A DNA stretch of 16,925 nucleotides, from contig SKII01000097.1 in the NCBI GenBank assembly GCA_007116505.1, positions 1 to 16,925 of the forward strand. The letters are read 5' to 3'. Below, one piece after another: positions 6,280 through 11,620 of this stretch. Both the position numbers and the translations under genes were made by a program. The stretch comes from Nitriliruptoraceae bacterium. Its GTDB lineage: Bacteria > Actinomycetota > Nitriliruptoria > Nitriliruptorales > Nitriliruptoraceae. The number at the start of each line of letters is the position of its first letter. Positions within the stretch are counted from its first letter, which is position 1. The notes beneath the pieces are model-generated. The model did no database searches and had not been told where the DNA came from. It was given only the letters and a program-made list of their open reading frames with translations.

Positions 6280-7767
6280 ATGGGCGACGACGTGGTGCTC
6301 GGCTCGGAGGCCCCCGCGGTGGAGGGTCTGCCGCTGCGACCGGCGGACTCCGCCCGGAGCCGCGTCGAGATCCTCGCGGACGACGGCACGTTCCTCGAGC
6401 TCGGCTCCGAGCGGCTGCACCGGGCGTCCGGCTTCGGCCTCGAGGACCGCCGCATCCCCGGCGACGGGGTCGTCGCGGGCACCGCGGCGATCGATGCACG
6501 GCCCGTCCACGTGTTCGCGCAGGACCGCTACGTGCTCGGAGGGTCGCTCGGGGAGGCGCACGCGGACCGCATCGCGGACACGATCACCCGTGCCGTCCGC
6601 GGCGGCACGCCCGTCGTCGGCATCAACGACTCGGGTGGCGCTCGCATCCAGGAGGGCGTCGCGGCGCTGGACGGCTACGGGCGCGTCTTCAGCGCGAACG
6701 TCGCCGCGTCGGGGCGTGTGCCGCAGGTCTCGGTGATCCTCGGCGCCTGCGCCGGAGGAGCGGTGTACTCGCCGGCCCTGATGGACCTGACCGTGATGAG
6801 CGATGCGGGCACGATGTTCCTCACCGGACCGCGCATCGGCCGGGCGGTCACCGGCGAGGACGTCGACGCGCGCTCGCTCGGCGGCCCGGAGGTGCATGCG
6901 GCCCGGACCGGGAGCGCGCACCTCGTCGCGCCGGACGACGCCGGCGCCCTCGCGCTCACCCGCCGCCTCCTCTCCTACCTCCCCTCGGCCGCATGGCTGC
7001 CCGCGCCGCGTGTCGCTCCGCTGCCGCCCGCGCATGACGACCCGGGGGCCGTCGTCCCCAAGGAGGCCCGCGACCCCTACGACGTGCGCGACGTCGTCGC
7101 CGCCATCGTCGACGAGGGCAGCATGCTCGAGCTCCAGGAGCGCTGGGCGCGCAACCTCGTCGTCGGGCTCGCGCGCATCGAGGGTGCGACCGTCGGGATC
7201 GTCGCGAACCAGCCGGCCTGGCTCGCCGGGGTGCTCGATGCGACCGCGAGCGAGAAGGGCGCGCGCTTCGTGCGCTTCTGCGATGCGTTCGGCATCCCCC
7301 TCGTCGTGCTCGTCGACGTGCCCGGCTTCCTTCCGGGCACGTCGCAGGAGCACGGTGGGGTCATCCGGCGCGGTGCGAAGCTGCTGCACGCGTTCACGAG
7401 CGCGACGGTCCCGCGTATCAGCCTCGTGCTCCGCAAGGCCTACGGTGGCGCGTACATCGTCATGAACTCGCGCAGCATCGGCGCGGACGCGGTGCTCGCC
7501 TGGCCCGGAGCGGAGCTCGCCGTGCTCGGTGCCGAGGGTGCGGCGGACCTCATCTTCCGGCGTGAGATCGAGGCGCATCCCGAGCGGAGGGAGCACCTGA
7601 TGGACTCCTACCGCCGCGATGCCATGCAGGTCGGTGTGGCTGCGGGTCGTGGCAGCGTGAGCGAGATCATCGACCCGGCCGACAGCAGGGCCGCGGTCGC
7701 ATCGCTGCTGCGCTCGCTCGCCGGTGGCGAACCGCGCGGCTTCGTGCACGACAACCTGCCGCAGTGA
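6280..7767 (+). CDS. accD6: Acyl-CoA carboxylase beta (carboxyltransferase) subunit, AccD6-like
   Basis: Carboxyltransferase subunit that moves CO2 from biotin on a partner alpha subunit to acetyl- or propionyl-CoA; here it most likely makes malonyl-CoA for the operon. At 495 residues it is a full actinobacterial-type beta subunit with two crotonase-fold halves. The N-half has RYVLGGSLGE, INDSGGARIQEGV (115-127) and GACAGGAVYSPAL (155-167). The C-half has DVPGFLPGTSQEHGG, RKAYGGAYIVMNSRS and AWPGAELAVLGAEGA. The NSRS version of the AYGGAY motif recalls mycobacterial AccD6. The start at 6280 has GAGGG about 7 bp upstream; GTG at 6274, overlapping the fabF stop, is the alternative. No biotin carboxylase or functional carrier is present in the window, so the alpha subunit must be elsewhere. 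Acyl-CoA specificity is not decided. Confidence 0.9.
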   Translation: MGDDVVLGSEAPAVEGLPLRPADSARSRVEILADDGTFLELGSERLHRASGFGLEDRRIPGDGVVAGTAAIDARPVHVFAQDRYVLGGSLGEAHADRIADTITRAVRGGTPVVGINDSGGARIQEGVAALDGYGRVFSANVAASGRVPQVSVILGACAGGAVYSPALMDLTVMSDAGTMFLTGPRIGRAVTGEDVDARSLGGPEVHAARTGSAHLVAPDDAGALALTRRLLSYLPSAAWLPAPRVAPLPPAHDDPGAVVPKEARDPYDVRDVVAAIVDEGSMLELQERWARNLVVGLARIEGATVGIVANQPAWLAGVLDATASEKGARFVRFCDAFGIPLVVLVDVPGFLPGTSQEHGGVIRRGAKLLHAFTSATVPRISLVLRKAYGGAYIVMNSRSIGADAVLAWPGAELAVLGAEGAADLIFRREIEAHPERREHLMDSYRRDAMQVGVAAGRGSVSEIIDPADSRAAVASLLRSLAGGEPRGFVHDNLPQ

Positions 7768-7774
7768 GCGTCGC

Positions 7775-8506
7775 GTGAGCAGGGGAGACCTCGAGCGCAG
7801 CGCCCCCACCGACGCGCTGGTCCCCGCGGCGCAGGCGCGGGTCGCCGGGCTGCTGCGACCGGTGCTGCGGACGTGGCTCGACCTGCGCATCGAGGGCACC
7901 GAGCACGTGCCGACCGCCGGTCCCGTCCTGCTCGCCTCCACGCACCAGTCGCACGCTGACTCGCTCGCCATCGGTGCTGCCGTCCCGCGCCCGACGCACT
8001 TCCTCGGCGACCGGCGGCTGCTGGCCTGGCCGATTGTGGGCCGCCGGCTGCCGGGTCTCGGCATGGTCCCGCTCGACCGTGGCGAGGGTGACGCGGCCGC
8101 CATGGACGTCCTCGCCGATCTGCTCGCCGGCGCGGCCTGCGTCGTCATCTACCCCGAGGGGTCGCGGAGCCGCGACGGTCGGGTGCATCGCCTCCGGAGC
8201 GGACTCGCGCGCCTCGCGGCGGCCACGCGCGTGCCGGTCGTGCCCGTCGCGGTCGCCGGCATCCACGACGTGTGGCCGATCGGGCGGCGTCCGCGGCTCC
8301 GAGGGGGACACGTCACCGTGCGCTTCGCCGCCGGCATGGCGCCGCCCGACCAGACGCCGGCCTCACGACGGTCGTTCAGCGCCGAGCTGCAGGAGCGTCT
8401 CGCCGAGCTCGCCCGGACGACGACCGCGCCGGACTTCTCTCCGATCCGGGGGGGCGACGTCGCCGAGGGCGCCGCCGGCCACCGCACCACCGAGGCAGCG
8501 GGATGA
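7775..8506 (+). CDS. PlsC-family 1-acylglycerol-3-phosphate acyltransferase-like protein
   Basis: A 243-residue acyltransferase of the LPLAT/PlsC family, which esterifies an acyl chain to lysophosphatidate or a related acceptor at the membrane face. Motif I is THQSHAD, with the catalytic His57 and Asp62 in H-x4-D spacing; the acceptor-binding YPEGSRSRDG follows at 126-135 and VPVVPVAVAG near 153. There is no strong N-terminal membrane segment. The GTG at 7775 gives the family start shortly before the domain and lies 7 bp after the accD stop; longer versions would overlap accD. The stop overlaps acpS by 4 bp. Its placement in the fatty acid operon suggests that products are passed straight to phospholipid synthesis, but the acceptor is not known. 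Confidence 0.85.
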   Translation: MSRGDLERSAPTDALVPAAQARVAGLLRPVLRTWLDLRIEGTEHVPTAGPVLLASTHQSHADSLAIGAAVPRPTHFLGDRRLLAWPIVGRRLPGLGMVPLDRGEGDAAAMDVLADLLAGAACVVIYPEGSRSRDGRVHRLRSGLARLAAATRVPVVPVAVAGIHDVWPIGRRPRLRGGHVTVRFAAGMAPPDQTPASRRSFSAELQERLAELARTTTAPDFSPIRGGDVAEGAAGHRTTEAAG

Positions 8507-8952
8507 CGGGGACCGGGGTCCGGCCGGTGGTGGGATGCGACGTCGTGGACGTCGCGCGGATGCGTCGCCTGCTCGCGGAGCGCCCGGCGGCTCGCGAGCG
8601 CATCTTCACCGAGCTCGAGCTGCGCGACGCGACGCGTGGGGACGTGGACCGCGACAGCGACCTCGCCGTCGAGCGCCTGGCTGCACGCTTCGCCGCCAAG
8701 GAGGCGACCCGCAAGGCGCTCGGAGCGCGCGGACCCGGCCTGACCCAGGTCGAGGTGCGCACCGGGCAGGACGGCGCGCCGTCGCTGTGGATCGGCGGTC
8801 GGCCGTCGCGGCTGGCCTGCTCGCTGTCGCACGACGCCGGCGTCGCGCTCGCCGTCGTCGTGGGGGACACGACCATGCTGGACGAGTCCGTGCTCGACGA
8901 GTCCGTGCTCGACGAGGACATGCCCGACGAGGACATGCCCGACGGAGGATGA
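8503..8952 (+). CDS. acpS: Holo-ACP synthase with a repeat-derived acidic tail
   Basis: Transfers 4'-phosphopantetheine from CoA to Ser37 of the ACP encoded upstream. The 149-residue protein has the AcpS signatures: GCDVVDVARM with metal-binding Asp13, ARFAAKEATRKALG with Glu67, and a final CSLSHDAGVALAVV strand. The normal fold ends near residue 124; from 126 on there is an extension built of five-residue units, LDESV, LDESV, LDEDM, PDEDM, then PDGG. These are strongly acidic and encoded by 15-bp tandem repeats. The ATG overlaps the previous stop (ATGA). Active-site residues are intact, so the enzyme should work despite the tail. Confidence 0.92.
   Translation: MTGTGVRPVVGCDVVDVARMRRLLAERPAARERIFTELELRDATRGDVDRDSDLAVERLAARFAAKEATRKALGARGPGLTQVEVRTGQDGAPSLWIGGRPSRLACSLSHDAGVALAVVVGDTTMLDESVLDESVLDEDMPDEDMPDGG
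8878..8952. repeat. 15-bp in-frame tandem repeat forming the acpS C-terminus
   Basis: Five consecutive degenerate 15-bp units of the type ctcgacgagtccgtg run to the acpS stop. The period is a multiple of three, so copy-number change keeps the frame. The last unit also contains GGAGG and ATGA overlapping a possible fabI start at 8949. Confidence 0.85.
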
Positions 8953-8966
8953 CCGAGGAGGTCGCC

Positions 8967-9806
8967 ATGCTGCTCGAAGGTCGCAGGATCCTGATCACCG
9001 GCGTGCTCGACACGCGCTCCATCGCGTTCCACGTCGCCCGTCAGGCGCAGGAGCAGGGTGCTGAGGTCGTGCTCACCGGCTTCGGCCGCGGCCGGCGCCT
9101 CACGGAGCGGGCGGCGACGCGCCTGCCGGGGCCGGTCGACGTGCTCGAGCTCGACGTCACCGACGACGCGCACATCGCCGCGGCCGCGGCGGCGATCGAG
9201 CAGCGCTGGGGGAGGCTCGACGGGCTGCTGCACGCGGTCGCGTTCGCCCCGGACACCGCGCTCGGTGGAGGCTTCCTCACCGCGCCGTGGAGCGACGTCG
9301 CGACGGCGGTCCACGTCTCGACCTACTCGCTCGTCGCGCTCGGCCGCGGCTTCGCCGACCTGCTCGCGCGGGGTGACGCACCATCGATCGTCGGGCTCGA
9401 CTTCGACGCGACGGTGGCGTGGCCCGGCTACGACTGGATGGGGGTCGCGAAGGCCGGGCGCGAGTCGGCGAGCCGCTACCTGGCACGCGACCTCGGTCCG
9501 CGCGGGATCCGCGTGAACCTCGTCGCCGCAGGGCCGCTGCACACGATCGCCGCGCACGGCATCGCAGGCTTCGAGACGTTCGAGCCGGTGTGGGAGGAGC
9601 GCGCACCGCTCGGCTGGGACGCGCGCGACGCGACGCCGGTGGCGCGCACCGTCTGTGCGCTGCTGAGCGAGTGGATGCCCGGTGTCACGGGCGAGCTCGT
9701 GCACTGCGACGGCGGCGTGCACGCGGTCGGCGCCGGCATGCCTGCTGCGGCGGCCGTCGCCGAAGGGGCGGCCGCTGCGACGGACGGCTCGGAGGTCAGT
9801 CCGTAG
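8967..9806 (+). CDS. fabI: NADH-dependent enoyl-ACP reductase, InhA-like
   Basis: Reduces trans-2-enoyl-ACP, the last step of each elongation cycle. It is clearly closer to mycobacterial InhA than to E. coli FabI as I remember them: LLEGRRILITGVLDTRSIAFHVARQ, LDFD, YDWMGVAK, VRVNLVAAGPL-type and DATPVARTVCALLS stretches all line up. Active-site residues are Tyr155 and Lys162 (Tyr158 and Lys165 in InhA), Phe146 and cofactor-adjacent Asp63. The position of InhA Ser94 is Ala90 here (HAVAFAP). An Ala-rich tail of about 25 residues follows the VHCDGG end of the fold. The start at 8967 follows GAGGAGG and matches the family N-terminus; ATG 8949 is an in-frame alternative overlapping acpS. The 3' end overlaps the convergent stress-protein gene by 11 bp. 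Confidence 0.95.
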   Translation: MLLEGRRILITGVLDTRSIAFHVARQAQEQGAEVVLTGFGRGRRLTERAATRLPGPVDVLELDVTDDAHIAAAAAAIEQRWGRLDGLLHAVAFAPDTALGGGFLTAPWSDVATAVHVSTYSLVALGRGFADLLARGDAPSIVGLDFDATVAWPGYDWMGVAKAGRESASRYLARDLGPRGIRVNLVAAGPLHTIAAHGIAGFETFEPVWEERAPLGWDARDATPVARTVCALLSEWMPGVTGELVHCDGGVHAVGAGMPAAAAVAEGAAAATDGSEVSP

Positions 9807-10203
9807 GTGTCGACTTGACGGCGAGCACCGGGCACTCGGCCTCGAGCAGCACGTCCTGAGCGTTCGATCCGAGGACGAGCTTGCCGACGGGGGAGCGACG
9901 CCGGATGCCGATGACGATGAGCGCGGCGTCGCGGTCACGCGCGATGGCGAGCAGGTCCTCCGCGGGGGAGTTCCCTCGCGCGTACTCGATCAGCTCGTGC
10001 GGGACGCCCGAAGCCTCGAGGTCGGCCTTGAGCCGCTCGAAGCGCTCGCGGTAGTCCATCAGGCGCTCGAGCTCGTCGCGCTCGCCGCCACGCATGGAGT
10101 GGACGACGAGCACGGTCCCGCCGCGCAGCCGTGCCTCCTCGATGGCTCGGTCGACGGCTGCGCGACCCTCCGTGCTCGGCCGGAACCCGGTCACGATGTT
10201 CAT
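9796..10203 (-). CDS. Universal stress protein (UspA family), single domain
   Basis: A 135-residue Usp domain. It starts with MNIVTGFRPSTEG (first strand and loop), continues with VLVVHS, and ends in the ATP-binding signature GIRRRSPVGKLVLGSNAQDVLLEAECPVLAVK (residues 99-130), with Gly107, Gly112 and Ser113 in the expected phosphate-binding positions. Members of this kind usually bind ATP; their roles range from stress tolerance to allosteric control and cannot be narrowed here. The ATG at 10203 has a G-rich AGGGGGT upstream. It follows lgt on the same strand after 58 bp and overlaps the end of fabI by 11 bp. Confidence 0.9.
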   Translation of the reverse strand: MNIVTGFRPSTEGRAAVDRAIEEARLRGGTVLVVHSMRGGERDELERLMDYRERFERLKADLEASGVPHELIEYARGNSPAEDLLAIARDRDAALIVIGIRRRSPVGKLVLGSNAQDVLLEAECPVLAVKSTPTD

Positions 10204-10235
10204 CGGGCACCCCCTGTCCCTGTCCCGGCGCCGGA

Positions 10236-10258
10236 CCCCCCGGACCGATGACGGGGGG
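10236..10258 (-). terminator. GC-only hairpin between lgt and the usp gene
   Basis: CCCCCCG (10236-10242) and CGGGGGG (10252-10258) form a perfect 7-bp stem with a 9-nt loop, beginning 3 bp after the lgt stop on the minus strand. There is no U-tract, so at most it is a U-less actinobacterial terminator or an mRNA-processing/stability element. It could equally be chance in such G+C-rich DNA. Confidence 0.35.
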
Positions 10259-10261
10259 AGC

Positions 10262-11191
10262 CTACGCGTCCTCGTCGTCGGAGGTCAGGGCCGAAGGCCT
10301 CGGCCCGTCGGACCCGTCGTCGGACCCGTCCTCCGCCCGGTCCTCCGCCCCGTCATCCTCAGGAGCGTCGGCAGGAGCGTCGGCAGGAGCGACGGCAGGA
10401 GCGGCGGACCGCATCCGGAGCAGCCCGGCGATCCCGACGACGATGAGCGCGAGGGCGAGCCAGTTGTTGCGCGACAGCCCTGCGTAGCGCTCGATCGTGT
10501 CGATGCGCAGCAGCTCGACGAGGAAGCGGCCGATCCCGTAGCCCGTGGCGTAGACGAGGATCAACGCACCGCGGGGGAGCACCCGGCGACGGTCGAGGCG
10601 GACGATGAGGAGCACGAGGGCCGCGTTCCACAGCGACTCGTACAGGAACGTGGGATGGAAGGTCGTCGCGTCGGCGACCTCGGCCGGTCGGCGGAAGGCC
10701 GGGTCGACCTCGAGGCCCCACGGCAGGTCCGTCGGCCGACCGTAGAGCTCCTGGTTGAAGTAGTTGCCCCAGCGTCCGATGGCCTGCGCGAGCGGGAGCC
10801 CGGGTGCGACGGCGTCGGCCATCATCCGCACGTCACCGCCCCCGCGGCGCGTGACCACGATGACGGCGAGCGTCCCGGCGATCAGGCCTCCGAACAGAGC
10901 GAGGCCACCCTGCCAGATCGCGAGCACCTCGAGCGGCCGGTCGACGAAGCGGTCGAGACGCGGGATGACGTAGCCGATGCGTGCGCCGAGGAACCCGAGC
11001 AGGATCGCAGCGAGCGCCGCGCGCTCGGCGAGCTCGGCCTCCCCGCCCATCGCGGCGTACCGGCTGACCGTCCAGCGCAGCGCCAGGTAGGCGCCCAGCG
11101 CGATCAGGAGCCCGTAGAAGCGGACATCGAGCGGTCCGAGCTCGAAGCCTCCGACGGGGGGTGCGGGGGTGGCGAGGAGGTTCGGCGTCAC
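10262..11191 (-). CDS. lgt: Prolipoprotein diacylglyceryl transferase
   Basis: Membrane enzyme that transfers diacylglycerol from phosphatidylglycerol to the lipobox Cys of prelipoproteins. The 309-residue protein has about seven hydrophobic segments and the Lgt signature GRWGNYFNQELYG (139-151) with Arg140, Asn143 and Glu148. HPTFLYESLWN (179-189) and GIGRFLVELLR, with Arg222 and Glu226, are the other conserved elements. The first helix region starts at DVRFYGLLIALG. Residues 262-309 form an extra low-complexity Ala/Pro then Asp/Glu/Gly/Ser tail derived from 12-bp repeats. The GTG at 11191 is the only start fitting the family; its ribosome-binding site is weak. It diverges from the leucine leader. 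Confidence 0.93.
   Translation of the reverse strand: MTPNLLATPAPPVGGFELGPLDVRFYGLLIALGAYLALRWTVSRYAAMGGEAELAERAALAAILLGFLGARIGYVIPRLDRFVDRPLEVLAIWQGGLALFGGLIAGTLAVIVVTRRGGGDVRMMADAVAPGLPLAQAIGRWGNYFNQELYGRPTDLPWGLEVDPAFRRPAEVADATTFHPTFLYESLWNAALVLLIVRLDRRRVLPRGALILVYATGYGIGRFLVELLRIDTIERYAGLSRNNWLALALIVVGIAGLLRMRSAAPAVAPADAPADAPEDDGAEDRAEDGSDDGSDGPRPSALTSDDEDA
10307..10408. repeat. 12-bp in-frame repeats encoding the lgt acidic tail
   Basis: Two runs of 12-bp units sit in the 3' end of lgt: gtcggacccgtc twice followed by two ctccgcccggtc-like units (10307-10354), then four aggagcgtcggc-like units (10361-10408). On the coding strand they give Ala-Pro-Ala-Asp and Asp-Gly-Ser-Asp/Ala-Glu-Asp-Gly periodicity. 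The repeats stay in frame. Confidence 0.8.
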
Positions 11192-11276
11192 GGTGGCTCT
11201 CTGGTCAGGGTCCGGGCGTCGAGCGACGGTACCGCCGGAGGGGGCGGGGTCTCCGCGACCGCCGGCGCGTCCGGTG

Positions 11277-11293
11277 GTGCGCGCTCAGCGCAC
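11277..11293. repeat. Perfect inverted repeat in the lgt/leu divergent region
   Basis: GTGCGC-gctca-GCGCAC is a 6-bp perfect inverted repeat with a 5-bp spacer, about 50 bp ahead of the leader peptide start. It could be an operator for either divergent unit or a chance palindrome. The rest of 11192-11345 shows no recognisable promoter; only a weak CACACT seven bases before the leader ATG could serve as a -10 for a leaderless transcript. Confidence 0.3.
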
Positions 11294-11345
11294 GGTGGGG
11301 GATGCCGGGTCGCGTGGAGACCCTCCCTGCGGCCACACTCCCCGC

Positions 11346-11459
11346 ATGCAGCGATCGCAGACCGCCCCGACCGCCCTCCTCGCCACCGGCGGGGTCGACG
11401 TCGTGTCCGGTGCCGCCGTCCTCGCGCTCGCGCTGTCGCTCCTGCTCCTCCTCCTTTGA
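11346..11459 (+). CDS. leuL: Leucine leader peptide upstream of leuA
   Basis: A 37-codon open frame whose last eight codons before TGA are Leu-Ser-Leu-Leu-Leu-Leu-Leu-Leu: six uninterrupted Leu codons (ctc ctg ctc ctc ctc ctt) against the stop, with further Leu at 11, 12, 26, 28 and 30. It lies 161 bp before leuA and 2 bp before a strong RNA hairpin. This is the layout of ribosome-mediated attenuation, in which stalling at Leu codons reports charged tRNA-Leu. The ATG at 11346 lacks a clear ribosome-binding site and may start a leaderless transcript; a GTG at 11403, after a G-rich stretch, would give an 18-residue peptide containing the same Leu run. The Leu run and location are seen; the regulatory role is inferred. 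Confidence 0.7.
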   Translation: MQRSQTAPTALLATGGVDVVSGAAVLALALSLLLLLL

Positions 11460-11461
11460 CG

Positions 11462-11521
11462 CCGCGGCGCCGCCCCGACCAACCCCCGGGCGGCGACCGC
11501 GGTGGCAGGACCTGACGGGGG
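11462..11521 (+). promoter_or_regulatory. Probable LEU-type pseudoknot in the leuA leader RNA
   Basis: CCGCGGCGCCGCCC (11462-11475) pairs with 11488-11502 to give a 14-bp stem interrupted by one bulged A (11496). The 12-nt loop contains CCCCC (11483-11487), which can pair with GGGGG at 11517-11521, forming an H-type pseudoknot. A conserved pseudoknot called the LEU element has been described upstream of leuA in most actinobacteria, as I recall; I cannot check base-by-base agreement. The stem starts 2 nt after the leader stop codon, so a ribosome at the Leu codons or the stop would cover its 5' arm. No U-tract follows, which argues for translational or Rho-linked control rather than an intrinsic terminator. 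Confidence 0.6.
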
Positions 11522-11572
11522 AGCGGCCCATCGGCCGTCCACATCCGCGCTGATCGCGAGACCGAGCGCGCC

Positions 11573-11598
11573 ACCGCCCGGGCAGACCCGCAGGCGGT
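11573..11598 (+). promoter_or_regulatory. Hairpin immediately upstream of the leuA ribosome-binding site
   Basis: ACCGCCCGGG (11573-11582), a CAGA tetraloop and CCCG-CA-GGCGGT (11587-11598) form a 10-bp stem with a 2-nt bulge. It ends 7 bp before the ACAGGAG ribosome-binding site of leuA. It may position or protect the initiation region or be an alternative partner in the attenuator. Function is inferred from position only. Confidence 0.45.
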
Positions 11599-11620
11599 CA
11601 GGACCACAGGAGCTCACGCC

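Noticed and set aside
11169..11345. Longer leader protein from ATG 11169 in frame with the leucine leader
   Set aside because: It would overlap the lgt start on the other strand, has no ribosome-binding site, and its sequence looks like non-coding G+C-rich DNA; the Leu run is kept by the shorter frames.
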